Origin: Gilliamella bombicola
GTDB taxonomy: Bacteria; Pseudomonadota; Gammaproteobacteria; Enterobacterales; Orbaceae
Assembly (NCBI RefSeq): GCF_900094945.1
Contig: NZ_FMAQ01000009.1
Span: 23,649 to 87,648 of the forward strand
Reading direction: 5' to 3'
Length of the DNA stretch: 64,000 nucleotides
This document shows positions 41,618 to 51,741 of the stretch, piece after piece. Position numbers and translations under genes: made by a program. The first letter of the stretch is position 1. Each line of letters begins with the position of its first letter. The notes beneath the pieces are model-generated. The model ran no database searches. It was not told where the DNA came from and was given only the letters and a program-made list of their open reading frames with translations.

Positions 41618-42534
41618 TCGTCTATTAATTCCCGTAGTATTTTGTCAGCACCTTGGTTTAATAGCTGTTTGGCTAGGTTGTGACCCAATTGTTCGGCTTG
41701 GCTTGCAGGGCCTTTTAGTTCAGCTCTGATTATTTGTGACCCATCAACACAACCAACAAATCCTTGTAAAGTTAACGTGTCATTATTTAGCTGGCTATAG
41801 CAGGCAATAGGTACTTGGCATCCACCTTGTAGGGCTTTATTCATTGCTCTTTCTGCTATAATGCATTGGCGGCTATGGTTGTCATCAAGTGGAGCTAATA
41901 GTGATAATAGGCATTCGTCATTACTTCGTGTTTCAATGCCAATAGCTCCTTGTCCAACCGCAGGTAAGATTAAATTGATATCAATATACTGTTTTATTCG
42001 GTGTTCAAGCGCTAAGCGTTTTAGTCCAACTGACGCTAAAATAATAGCATCGTATTCATTGTTATCAAGCTTTGCTAAACGTGTTCCAACGTTGCCACGT
42101 AGTTCTTTAATTTGTAAGTGGGGGTATTTAGCTCGTAGCTGACATTGGCGTCGTAAACTTGATGTACCTACAATTGCACCATTGGGTAATTGGTCTAAGT
42201 TGGCGTATTGGTTTGACACAAAAGCATCACGTACTTCGTCGCGTTGACAAATTGTTGCTAACATTAGTCCCTCAGGAAACTCAGCAGGAATATCTTTTAT
42301 TGAGTGAACAGCGATATCCGCTTCGTTGTTTAGTATCGCTTGTTCAAGCTGTTTAACAAATAATCCTTTTCCACCAATTTTTGATAGGGGGCTGTCTAGT
42401 AATACGTCGCCTTTAGTGACCATCGGAATCAATTCCACCGTTAAATTAGGGTGAGCAGCTAGCAGTTGTTGCTTAACAAAATTAGCTTGCCATAGCGCTA
42501 AAGGGCTTTTTCGTGTTGCAATGCGAATATTCAA
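41614..42534 (-). CDS. hemC: Hydroxymethylbilane synthase (porphobilinogen deaminase)
   Basis: Polymerises four porphobilinogens for heme synthesis. It starts '[17 protein letters not shown]', has '[14 protein letters not shown]', '[11 protein letters not shown]' and 'LRGNVGTRL', and the dipyrromethane-bearing Cys in '[10 protein letters not shown]'. The 306 residues are close to E. coli (313). First gene of hemCDXY; here purB lies upstream on the same strand rather than divergent cyaA. Confidence 0.97.
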   Translation of the reverse strand: MNIRIATRKSPLALWQANFVKQQLLAAHPNLTVELIPMVTKGDVLLDSPLSKIGGKGLFVKQLEQAILNNEADIAVHSIKDIPAEFPEGLMLATICQRDEVRDAFVSNQYANLDQLPNGAIVGTSSLRRQCQLRAKYPHLQIKELRGNVGTRLAKLDNNEYDAIILASVGLKRLALEHRIKQYIDINLILPAVGQGAIGIETRSNDECLLSLLAPLDDNHSRQCIIAERAMNKALQGGCQVPIACYSQLNNDTLTLQGFVGCVDGSQIIRAELKGPASQAEQLGHNLAKQLLNQGADKILRELIDE

Positions 42535-42631
42535 TTGATTTCTCTATTTTCTTTTTTTATTAGGTGATTTATATTTACTGTGCAAGTGCGTTTTTCGTTT
42601 GATTTATATCGATCACTTGAATAGTAATATT

Positions 42632-42659
42632 GCCTAACGCAGTGTGATTTGCATTAGGC
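42632..42659 (-). terminator. Hairpin after purB
   Basis: GCCTAACGCA and TGCATTAGGC form a 10-bp stem with one G-T pair, a short distance beyond the purB stop and before hemC. No T-run follows, so it may be a partial terminator or an RNA-processing hairpin. Confidence 0.5.
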
Positions 42660-42676
42660 TAATTACATTTAAACTG

Positions 42677-44080
<1,404 letters not shown>

Positions 44081-44094
44081 TTATAAAGTGTAAA

Positions 44095-44742
44095 TTAGCT
44101 TGCGCGATTAATTTGGTCCAAAAGTTGTTGTGCAGCATTACAAATACGTTTACGGCAAAAAATAAACTGAAAGCGACTACCGCCAACTTGATACCATAAA
44201 ATGGCTGATCGAACACACCCCAAAAGCGCAGTTCTTACTTTTGCTTGCACTAATGAGTTTTGTAAAAATTCGATTTTACCAGTAACTTTTATTTTAGTTG
44301 ATATTGGGCTGATGATGTCAGAATAAATTCCCGCTAATGAATAGGACAGATCATCAACATTAGCACTCACAGTTTCATCGTTCATTTCCGAATAAAGTCC
44401 TGAAATGCGTCGTAATCGCTGGTCTATTTTATCTAATGCATCGTTATTTTTTAATAATTTACTTGTAATACTAAGTGTGCCAAATATGTAACGAATAATT
44501 TGGACTTGCTCTTTTTGTCCTGATGATAATAGTTGTATTAACGTTTGTAAGCCTGTTTTAACATTTTCAATACCATCATAAACATCATCCGTTGTTTTCG
44601 GCGAAGTTTTAAACACACTTTTTATTGCTTGTTCATAAAGTATTGCACTACAAACCCCTGTGTTGGCAAGTTGTGGCACTAATATTGCGCTTTGCGTAGC
44701 ACCTGCTAGGGCGATGGCAATATGATGGTATTTGTTATTCAC
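44095..44742 (-). CDS. hflD: HflD lysogenisation regulator homologue
   Basis: Membrane-associated protein; in E. coli it binds lambda CII and affects lysogeny. Recognised by position between mnmA and purB and by blocks such as 'HHIAIALAGATQSAILVPQLA', here cut to 'IALAGATQSAILVPQLA', 'GLQTLIQLLSSG' and 'VRTALLGCVRSAILWYQVGG'. The 215 residues match E. coli (213). It starts two bases after the mnmA stop. Confidence 0.95.
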   Translation of the reverse strand: MNNKYHHIAIALAGATQSAILVPQLANTGVCSAILYEQAIKSVFKTSPKTTDDVYDGIENVKTGLQTLIQLLSSGQKEQVQIIRYIFGTLSITSKLLKNNDALDKIDQRLRRISGLYSEMNDETVSANVDDLSYSLAGIYSDIISPISTKIKVTGKIEFLQNSLVQAKVRTALLGCVRSAILWYQVGGSRFQFIFCRKRICNAAQQLLDQINRAS

Positions 44743-44743
44743 T

Positions 44744-45862
44744 TTAGTACTCCTTACTGCTTTTTATTCGTTCTTCTATAATGCCGCCACCAAGGCATAC
44801 TTCATTTTTATAAAAGACGGCAGATTGACCTGGTGTAACAGCCGCAACAGGGTTGTCAAAAATGACGTTAATTTTGTCGTCAGCTAGAGGTATTACTTGG
44901 CAAGCGATATCTTGTTGGCGATAGCGCGTTTTTACCGTACAGTTAAATGGTTCGGTTACTACTTTACGGTCAACCCAATGGAGTTGTTGAGCAATTAATC
45001 CGTCTGAAAATAGTGCGGGGTGGTCATGACCTTGTGCCACAATTAATTCGTTATTGGTTAGGTCTTTGTCAACTACATACCATGGTGTGTCATCGGCTTG
45101 TTTTAAACCACCGATACCTAGTCCTTTACGTTGCCCTAATGTGTGATACATCAGACCTTGATGCTGGCCTATAATTTCACCATCAACCGTGCGAATATGA
45201 CCTGCTTGAGCGGGTAAATATTGGGCTAAAAAATCACTAAATTTGCGCTCACCAATAAAACAGATACCCGTTGAGTCTTTTTTTGCGGCGGTAGCTAAAC
45301 CAAGTTGCTGGGCAATTTTACGTACTTCAGGCTTTTCAAGCTCTCCGACGGGAAACAAGCTTTGGCTTAGTTGTTTTTCGCTCAAAGTGTAAAGAAAGTA
45401 ACTTTGGTCTTTATTAGTGTCTATGCCACGTAATAATTCAACTTTACCATCTGTTTCGCGTTTACGAACATAATGCCCAGTGGCAATAAAGTCAGCGCCG
45501 AGATCTTCGCCAGCATACTCTAAAAAGGCTTTAAATTTAATTTCTTTATTACATAAAATATCGGGATTTGGTGTTCGGCCTGCTTGATATTCCGATAAAA
45601 AATGTTCGAACACGTTGTCCCAATATTCGGCAGCAAAATTAACAGTATGTAATTTGATGTTTAATTTATCACAAACTGCTTGTGCGTCTGCTAAGTCAAC
45701 GGCAGCGGAGCAGTATTCTTCGGTGTCGTCTTCTTCCCAATTTTTCATAAATAATCCAACAACATCGTATCCTTGTTGTTGCAATAAATATGCCGAAACA
45801 GAAGAATCAACACCACCAGACATACCGATAACGACTTTTTTTCGAGTGTTTATATTTGACAT
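44744..45862 (-). CDS. mnmA: tRNA 2-thiouridylase MnmA
   Basis: Thiolates uridine-34 in tRNA-Lys, -Glu and -Gln. PP-loop '[12 protein letters not shown]' near residue 13, catalytic cysteines in '[12 protein letters not shown]' and '[10 protein letters not shown]', and 'GHYVRK' are present. The 372 residues match E. coli (368). The PrrC nuclease in this window targets tRNA-Lys in E. coli, and its wobble-base modification is relevant to that recognition. Confidence 0.97.
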   Translation of the reverse strand: MSNINTRKKVVIGMSGGVDSSVSAYLLQQQGYDVVGLFMKNWEEDDTEEYCSAAVDLADAQAVCDKLNIKLHTVNFAAEYWDNVFEHFLSEYQAGRTPNPDILCNKEIKFKAFLEYAGEDLGADFIATGHYVRKRETDGKVELLRGIDTNKDQSYFLYTLSEKQLSQSLFPVGELEKPEVRKIAQQLGLATAAKKDSTGICFIGERKFSDFLAQYLPAQAGHIRTVDGEIIGQHQGLMYHTLGQRKGLGIGGLKQADDTPWYVVDKDLTNNELIVAQGHDHPALFSDGLIAQQLHWVDRKVVTEPFNCTVKTRYRQQDIACQVIPLADDKINVIFDNPVAAVTPGQSAVFYKNEVCLGGGIIEERIKSSKEY

Positions 45863-46153
45863 AATGACTATAATTAATAGGTAAAATTAATAAAAATTTG
45901 ACATCAATTTTAGCATAATTAAGGAAAAAAGCATAAAGTTATGCAGATAAAGATTACTGTATTGATTCATTTTTTATACAAATTTAAATTAACTTAATAC
46001 TACATTTATATTTAAAAGAATACTTTCACGAAGCTTTTTGACGATTTTTGGTTTTTTTTATTTTCGCAGAAAAAAATGCGAACGCATAAGATTAAAACAG
46101 CTTTACCAGTAAAAACTTATAAAGCTGCTATTATTTAATAGGTCAAATCAAAA
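45863..46153. other. Intergenic region upstream of mnmA
   Basis: AT-rich; carries the mnmA promoter side and, at 46098-46127, CAGCTTTA/TAAAGCTG forming a stem that could terminate the repressor gene on the minus strand. A second small stem, TTCGCA/TGCGAA, lies near 46063-46082. No gene. Confidence 0.5.
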
Positions 46154-46843
46154 TTAGTTAAGATCTTTTAAAAGGTAAACAACAAGCCCAATAATTTTAA
46201 AATCTTGTTGACCATATTTATCGCCAATAATGGCAGGGTATTTAGGATTATCACAAAGTAGTGCCAAATTGACGCCTTGATTTTGAATGCGTTTTATGCT
46301 GATTTGATCTTCATATTCAACAGCATACAAATAGCCATCAATTGGTTTGTAATGCGCTTTGTTGACAATAAGAATATCGTGGTTTGATATTGTAGGCTCC
46401 ATGCTATCGCCTTTTGCCCATACTGCAGTTAAATCTTCGCAACTACAACCTTGATGTTTTATTAAAGTCATATCAAATGGGATTGATTCGATTTGCGAAT
46501 AAGATTTACTTGTTTCGTTTAAATGGTGAAATGGAATATGTACAAAGCTACTATATTTGGACTCTGCCAATAATCGACATTCTCCTTTTCCTGTTGCTAA
46601 CCACTCAATAGGTACATCACATTTTTGGGCAATAATCGCCAGTCTATTTAATGCAGGATAGGTTTTCCCTGATAGGTAATCCCGTATCACAGCTTCTGAC
46701 ATACCAACTTTTTTTGCAAATGCGTTACCCGATACTCCTTCTAGTACTAAGTTTAATCTTTTCTTAAAATCAATAACTCCTGTACTAGTTAGAATTCGTG
46801 TTTTTTCTTCTTCTGTTGTTTTTTTTATTTTGTTTTCTGTCAT
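46154..46843 (-). CDS. CI/LexA-like repressor (HTH + S24 peptidase domain)
   Basis: Phage-type transcription repressor. The N-terminal helix-turn-helix is near residues 38-85 ('AFAKKVGMSEAVIRDYLSG' region, 'FAKKVGMSEAVIRDYL'), followed by a linker and a C-terminal S24 domain with catalytic Ser147 ('GDSMEPT') and Lys184 ('ISIKRI'). No clear Ala-Gly self-cleavage site is visible in the linker, so SOS-induced cleavage is uncertain. It is divergent from a Ner-like gene 160 bases away; no other phage genes surround it. Confidence 0.9.
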   Translation of the reverse strand: MTENKIKKTTEEEKTRILTSTGVIDFKKRLNLVLEGVSGNAFAKKVGMSEAVIRDYLSGKTYPALNRLAIIAQKCDVPIEWLATGKGECRLLAESKYSSFVHIPFHHLNETSKSYSQIESIPFDMTLIKHQGCSCEDLTAVWAKGDSMEPTISNHDILIVNKAHYKPIDGYLYAVEYEDQISIKRIQNQGVNLALLCDNPKYPAIIGDKYGQQDFKIIGLVVYLLKDLN

Positions 46844-46865
46844 TTTTCATTTTATTCCATATGCT

Positions 46866-46903
46866 TTTTCGTTTTTTTTATTTTAATTCGTTTTTTTATG
46901 TGC
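46866..46903. promoter_or_regulatory. Direct repeats in the repressor-ner intergenic region
   Basis: Two near-identical TTCGTTTTTTTTA-type blocks begin at 46868 and 46887, 19 bases apart, inside the 160-base divergent control region. They are candidate operators for the repressor or the Ner-like protein, though T-tracts also occur by chance here. Confidence 0.3.
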
Positions 46904-47003
46904 TATTCTTTGCTTGTAATTTTTATCTTTTGAATATTTTTTGAACGTTGTAATACCGATAATCTTTACAACAGCAAAAGTTTAACCAATAGAGGATCTC
47001 ATA

Positions 47004-47231
47004 ATGAGAGAGCAAGATCAAGACTGGGCCCCATCTAGAGTAGTGGGAGAAATTAAAATTAGAGGTGGAAATTTAAGAGCATTGTCGAGAGCGAGTGGAT
47101 TACAAGCTGATACTTTAAGAAATGCATTATATCGACATTGTCCTAAGTATGAACGAATTATTTCCGAGTATTTGCAAGTCCCTGTTGAAAAAATTTGGCC
47201 ATCGCGCTATCAACCAAAAGCAAAAAAATAA
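47004..47231 (+). CDS. Ner/Nlp-like small DNA-binding protein
   Basis: A 75-residue winged-helix/HTH protein of the Mu Ner/E. coli SfsB (Nlp) family, recognisable from 'LRALSRASGLQADTLRNAL' and the closing 'VEKIWPSRYQ'. RBS GAGGATC is upstream of the ATG. In Mu-type phages Ner is divergent from the c repressor and shuts down early transcription; the pairing here copies that layout without the rest of the phage. Confidence 0.85.
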   Translation: MREQDQDWAPSRVVGEIKIRGGNLRALSRASGLQADTLRNALYRHCPKYERIISEYLQVPVEKIWPSRYQPKAKK

Positions 47232-47246
47232 TATTAATTTGCAAAT

Positions 47247-47275
47247 AAAAAAGACGCTTATCAACGTCTTTTTTA
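47247..47275. terminator. Bidirectional terminator between ner-like gene and tpiA
   Basis: AAAAAAGACG and CGTCTTTTTT pair around an 8-base loop between convergent stops. Confidence 0.85.
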
Positions 47276-47294
47276 TTATTAGTTATATTGTGAT

Positions 47295-48059
47295 TTATTT
47301 TTTAGCCAATTCTGCTGCTTTAACAATTGCCGCAAAAGCATCAGCTTTTAAAGATGCGCCACCGACTAATGCACCATCAATGTCTGGTTGAGTAAATAAT
47401 TCTGCTGCATTTTTGTCATTAACAGAACCACCATATTGAATGATCACTTGTTGTGCCACTTTTGCATCTTGTTTTGCAATATGATCACGAATAAATTTGT
47501 GAACAGCTTGAGCTTGTGCTGGGGTTGCAGATTTGCCAGTTCCAATTGCCCACACAGGTTCATAGGCAATAACAGCACCGTTGAATGCTTGAACTCCAAG
47601 TGCTTTGATGACCGCGTCAATTTGACGAGCGCAAACAGCTTGTGTTTGACCAGCTTCGTTTTCAGCTTCAGTTTCGCCAATACATAATACAGGCACTAAA
47701 CCCGCTTCTTTAATGACACCAAATTTTTTAGCAATAAATTCATCAGATTCTTTGTGATAAGTGCGACGTTCAGAATGACCAATAATGATGTGAGTCACAC
47801 CAATATCTTTTAACATTTCTACTGATACTTCACCAGTATAAGCGCCAGAAAGATGAATACCGACATCTTGGGCTCCTAAAATGATGTTAGTTCCATCTAA
47901 TTGGTGCTTTACAGAATCAAGATAGACAACAGGTGGTGCAATTGCAATATTACATGCTGTGTCGTTTGATAGCTCTTTCCGTAGTCCTGCAACTAGGTTT
48001 TTAGCCATATCGATACTACCATTGAGCTTCCAGTTTCCCATAACAAGTGGTTTACGCAT
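47295..48059 (-). CDS. tpiA: Triosephosphate isomerase
   Basis: Glycolytic isomerase of DHAP and G3P. The ATG at 48059 has GGAG upstream and yields 254 residues (E. coli 255). 'MGNWKLNGS' with the catalytic Lys, 'IIGHSERR' with the catalytic His, '[16 protein letters not shown]' with the catalytic Glu and loop 6, and 'QYGGSVN' are all present. It is divergent from zapB. Confidence 0.97.
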   Translation of the reverse strand: MRKPLVMGNWKLNGSIDMAKNLVAGLRKELSNDTACNIAIAPPVVYLDSVKHQLDGTNIILGAQDVGIHLSGAYTGEVSVEMLKDIGVTHIIIGHSERRTYHKESDEFIAKKFGVIKEAGLVPVLCIGETEAENEAGQTQAVCARQIDAVIKALGVQAFNGAVIAYEPVWAIGTGKSATPAQAQAVHKFIRDHIAKQDAKVAQQVIIQYGGSVNDKNAAELFTQPDIDGALVGGASLKADAFAAIVKAAELAKK

Positions 48060-48159
48060 AATTTTCTCCAACTTAAGGTTTAAAATAGTGTTGATTTTAG
48101 AATGAATTCGGTATAATGATTAGCATTATACACCAAATAAATTGAGCCTGAGGAAAAAT

Positions 48160-48405
48160 ATGTCATTAGAAATATTGAACCAATTAGAGAATAAAATCCA
48201 ACACACTGTTAATACTATCACCACATTACAACAAGAAATTGCAACTTTAAAACGAGGTAATCAAGAGTTGGAGCAACTGATCAATGATAGTTCTGATGAA
48301 ATGAAAGCACTACGTGACGAAAACGAAAAACTAAAACAAGATCAACAAATATGGCAACAACGTATCCAAAATTTATTAAGTAAAATTGGCGAAATTACGC
48401 AATAA
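48160..48405 (+). CDS. zapB: Cell division protein ZapB
   Basis: Small coiled-coil protein that stabilises the Z-ring with ZapA and links it to MatP. From the ATG at 48160 (GAGG 6 bases upstream) it has 81 residues, as in E. coli, starting 'MSLEILNQLENKIQ' and consisting almost entirely of heptad-patterned helix. Confidence 0.95.
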   Translation: MSLEILNQLENKIQHTVNTITTLQQEIATLKRGNQELEQLINDSSDEMKALRDENEKLKQDQQIWQQRIQNLLSKIGEITQ

Positions 48406-48422
48406 TTGATTCGAATTTTATT

Positions 48423-48448
48423 AACGCGACTTAGGTCGCGTTTCTTTT
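48423..48448 (+). terminator. Terminator after zapB
   Basis: AACGCGAC-TTAG-GTCGCGTT followed by TCTTTT; GC-rich stem about 20 bases after the stop. Confidence 0.8.
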
Positions 48449-48484
48449 ATTCTTAATTGTTAATAGTGGCGAAGATTAAGTTTA

Positions 48485-49792
48485 ATGCAACAAAAACTAA
48501 AAGCACTCTGGCTGACCGAAACCATTCATTTAATTGAGACCGAATCTGGACGGTTTGCTGATCAAGATATTAATAGACAAGTAAGAGTAGAACAGATATC
48601 GCTCACAGATCGAATTGTGATGCGAGCAACCATGTTGTCTAAACAAAATGGGTTATATTCGGCGCAGAAAATACTGTTAAGATCTGTTAAATTTTCTTTT
48701 GTGCTATTACTGCTGTTATCTGTATTTTTGGGAAGCTCTTTAGCATTGGGGGCGTTAAGTCAAAATCCAATCAATTTGTATTGGGCACTTTTTAGTTTAT
48801 TAGGTGTGCATTTGATTACATTATCTATTTGGCTTAGTTCGTTTTTTTTCTTTGCTAATTTTGGTGGCAGTTTGTTGATTCATGTCTGGTTGTGGTTAGC
48901 GAAAAAACTATCTCAGAAAAAGACTGTACAACAGCTTATTCCTGCGTTTGTTGAACTGTTTGGTTCAAGAGTTCGCTGGCTCATTGGTTTTGTTCTTAAT
49001 CTGTTTTGGACTGTGATTTTAAGTAGTGCATTGTTGGTATTAGTTGTATTATTTTCAACCAGGCATTATAGCTTTGAATGGCAAACGACATTACTTAGTT
49101 CTGATACCATTATTAATTTAACTCGTTATTTAGGTTATTTACCATCATTATTGGGTTTTGATATTCCTAAAGATGATGTAATAAAGCTAAGTGAACATGC
49201 TTTAAATGCTGGTGAAGTGCGTTCGTCGTGGGCTATTTGGTTGTTGGGTGTGTTTATTATTTACGGGTTAGTCGTACGATTTTTATGTATGGTATTTTGT
49301 GGTGTTAATTGGTTAATTAGTTGCCGTCAAATTAAGCTCAATATTTCACACCCAGATTATCAAATATTAGCAAATCAATTACAGCCATTACTGATTAACA
49401 TTGAAGATGCTGATAAATTTGGTAACAACGATCACCAATGGCATTTGCCAACACATTCTATTGAAGATGGAACAGGCGCTTTTTTGGTTGCGATTGATGT
49501 GCAAGAAAGTTGGCATCATCCAGAGTCTGTTTCATTTTTAGGTTTTTTAAATACTCGTGAACAGCGCAGTAAAATTCTAGATTATTTGCAATTAACACCT
49601 GCTAAAAAATTATTAATTGCAATTGATACCGATAGATCACCCGATAGGGGGCTATTGAATTTTATTAATCAACTGATTAACAAATCGCAACAAAGTCGTA
49701 TTTGGTTTATTAATCAAGGTAAGCAGTATCATAATTGGCAATTGCTCTCTTTACAGTTAGCTAAACCTGATTGGTTAAGCGAGGATCTTTAA
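48485..49792 (+). CDS. DUF2868 membrane protein
   Basis: A 435-residue inner-membrane protein with four or more hydrophobic helices (about residues 70-95, 100-130, 160-190 and 250-275) and a soluble C-terminal third ('FLVAIDVQESWHHPESVSFLG' region). Its placement one base before a DUF3482 GTPase is the conserved arrangement of this pair in gammaproteobacteria. The molecular function is unknown; the pair presumably forms a membrane-anchored GTPase unit. Confidence 0.85.
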   Translation: MQQKLKALWLTETIHLIETESGRFADQDINRQVRVEQISLTDRIVMRATMLSKQNGLYSAQKILLRSVKFSFVLLLLLSVFLGSSLALGALSQNPINLYWALFSLLGVHLITLSIWLSSFFFFANFGGSLLIHVWLWLAKKLSQKKTVQQLIPAFVELFGSRVRWLIGFVLNLFWTVILSSALLVLVVLFSTRHYSFEWQTTLLSSDTIINLTRYLGYLPSLLGFDIPKDDVIKLSEHALNAGEVRSSWAIWLLGVFIIYGLVVRFLCMVFCGVNWLISCRQIKLNISHPDYQILANQLQPLLINIEDADKFGNNDHQWHLPTHSIEDGTGAFLVAIDVQESWHHPESVSFLGFLNTREQRSKILDYLQLTPAKKLLIAIDTDRSPDRGLLNFINQLINKSQQSRIWFINQGKQYHNWQLLSLQLAKPDWLSEDL

Positions 49793-49793
49793 G

Positions 49794-51152
49794 ATGTTAT
49801 CAACATTAAAATTAGCTGTGGTTGGTCATGCCAATGTTGGCAAAACATCATTATTACGTACTTTAGTCCGGAATAACCATTTTGGTCAGGTATCGGATCG
49901 CCCTGGCACGACAAGACATGTTGAATCAATAACATTGCCACTTGAAGATAATAAATCGATTGTTTTTTATGACACCCCAGGATTAGAAGACAGTTTAGCC
50001 CTTTATGATTATATTAACCAACTTGTTCCCGCTAATTCAAAACTTGATGGTATTGATAAATTAACATTTTTTTTACAAAGTCCAGAGTCTGAAAACGTAT
50101 TTAATCAAGAAGCTAAAGTTATTAGACAATTGTTAAATAGTGATGCAGCCATCTATGTGATAGATGTGCGCGAACCAGTATTATCCAAATATCACGATGA
50201 ATTAGCTATTTTAGCTAATAGTGATAAACCAATATTAGCCGTTTTAAATTTTATCGCTGATAGCAACCAAAATGAAAAGGAATGGAAAAGATTACTGTCT
50301 CGCGTTGGAATTCATGCTATTATTAAGTTTGACGCTATTTTTCCACCTTTAGATGGCGAAGAGCGACTATATCGTAGCCTTGCTTTATTGGTTGAACCAG
50401 CTAAAGAAATATTAGATAATTGGCTAGATAAAATCTCACAAATTCGTGATTCTCGTAATCAAACCGCTAATCGGATTATTGCCGAAACGCTTGTTGATGT
50501 TACTGCCTTTTACAAAATGGCTAAACTAGACGATCGCCAAGCGATTACTGATTTACAAAACAAAGTTAGAAAGCGAGAACAAATAGCGATCGATGAATTA
50601 TTAAAATTGTATCAATTCGATTCAACTCAAGAGAGTGAAGAGAGCTTGCCTTTAATCAAGGGTCGTTATAATGCTGACCTTTTTAATGTTGATGCACTAA
50701 AAACGGTAGGCATGCATTTGACTAAAGGCTTTGTGTCAGGCGCAACAATTGGTGCAAGTATTGACTTAGCAACTGGTGGTATTTCGCTTGGCTCGGCTGC
50801 GTTAATTGGCGCAGCAGTTGGTAGTTTAATGCAAACTGCTAAACATTATGGTTCTAGAATGCGGTATCAGCTTTCTGGATATAGTAAATTAAGTGTTGAT
50901 GATGTTATTATTTGTTTTCTTTCTTTACGATTAATTCGCCTTAAAGAAAGTTTAAATCATCGCAGCCATGCGGACATGAGCCCTGTTAGATTATCTAAAT
51001 TAGATAAAAATGAATGGGAAAAAGGCGTATTACCTAGAACTCTAAAGGTAGCAAGACGTTATCCGCATTGGTCGACGTTAAATAAAGGAACAAAAAGAAA
51101 TGACAAAAAAAGACAATCGACTATTAGGAACGTTGCTCAGCAACTGCATTAA
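49794..51152 (+). CDS. DUF3482-containing Era-like GTPase
   Basis: TRAFAC-class GTPase of 452 residues. G1 is GHANVGKT (11-18), the switch I region 'DRPGTTRHVE', and G3 'YDTPGLED' near residue 60. The C-terminal ~200 residues are DUF3482, with a glycine-rich hydrophobic stretch ('GFVSGATIGASIDLATGG', 'LGSAALIGAAVGSLM') that probably contacts the membrane. It is one base after the DUF2868 gene and overlaps the next gene by 53 bases. Confidence 0.88.
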   Translation: MLSTLKLAVVGHANVGKTSLLRTLVRNNHFGQVSDRPGTTRHVESITLPLEDNKSIVFYDTPGLEDSLALYDYINQLVPANSKLDGIDKLTFFLQSPESENVFNQEAKVIRQLLNSDAAIYVIDVREPVLSKYHDELAILANSDKPILAVLNFIADSNQNEKEWKRLLSRVGIHAIIKFDAIFPPLDGEERLYRSLALLVEPAKEILDNWLDKISQIRDSRNQTANRIIAETLVDVTAFYKMAKLDDRQAITDLQNKVRKREQIAIDELLKLYQFDSTQESEESLPLIKGRYNADLFNVDALKTVGMHLTKGFVSGATIGASIDLATGGISLGSAALIGAAVGSLMQTAKHYGSRMRYQLSGYSKLSVDDVIICFLSLRLIRLKESLNHRSHADMSPVRLSKLDKNEWEKGVLPRTLKVARRYPHWSTLNKGTKRNDKKRQSTIRNVAQQLH

Positions 51153-51633
51153 TGTAAAGAAACGTTTTTTAATAACTACATTGATCTTTTCTCTCTTTGT
51201 GTTATTTGGTTGTAGTACTAGTCAAGGTCAGGTTTCTACTAAAAATATCAAATCAGATTCAGCTATGTTAGCTAAAATAGAATCTCACTATAAAAAATGG
51301 CAAAATACGCCGTATCGTTATGGCGGCACAACTTTGGCCGGTAGTGATTGTTCTGCTTTGGTGATGAATTTTTTCAAAAATAGACTTTCAAAACCCTTGC
51401 CAAGAAGCGCGGCAGAGCAAGCTCAATTAGGTGTTAAAGTAAACACACCTAAAGCTGGCGATTTAGTGTTCTTTAAAACGGGTCGTAGTCGTAGTGGCTT
51501 ACATGTTGGTATCTATTATGCTGATGGTAAGTTCTTACATGCCTCAACCTCAAAAGGGGTTATTTATTCAAACTTGAATGAGGATTATTGGAAGAAGCAT
51601 TACTGGATGGCTCGTCGCATAACGGGTAGCTAA
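51100..51633 (+). CDS. NlpC/P60-family lipoprotein peptidoglycan endopeptidase
   Basis: Cell-wall hydrolase of the NlpC/Spr type, cleaving peptide stems of peptidoglycan. The N-terminus carries a lipoprotein signal with lipobox 'LFGC' (Cys near 38), then the catalytic domain: Cys in 'GGTTLAGSDCSALV', His in 'SGLHVGIYY' and a third polar residue in 'FLHAST'. The 177-residue frame begins inside the end of the GTPase gene; the long N-region before the hydrophobic core is unusual, and a start closer to 'VKKRFLITTL' cannot be excluded. Confidence 0.9.
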   Translation: MTKKDNRLLGTLLSNCINVKKRFLITTLIFSLFVLFGCSTSQGQVSTKNIKSDSAMLAKIESHYKKWQNTPYRYGGTTLAGSDCSALVMNFFKNRLSKPLPRSAAEQAQLGVKVNTPKAGDLVFFKTGRSRSGLHVGIYYADGKFLHASTSKGVIYSNLNEDYWKKHYWMARRITGS

Positions 51634-51677
51634 ATAACTTCTTTTTTATCATTTTTCACGAATAATTGTCACGAAAA

Positions 51678-51718
51678 AAGCGCTTTAAATTAATTAATAT
51701 TTATAGCGCTTATTTTTT
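51678..51718. terminator. Hairpin between nlpC-like gene and aminotransferase gene
   Basis: AAGCGCT and AGCGCTT pair around a 20-base AT loop, with A- and T-rich flanks, between convergent stops. Confidence 0.55.
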
Positions 51719-51741
51719 ATCTACCGTAAAAATAATTATAG

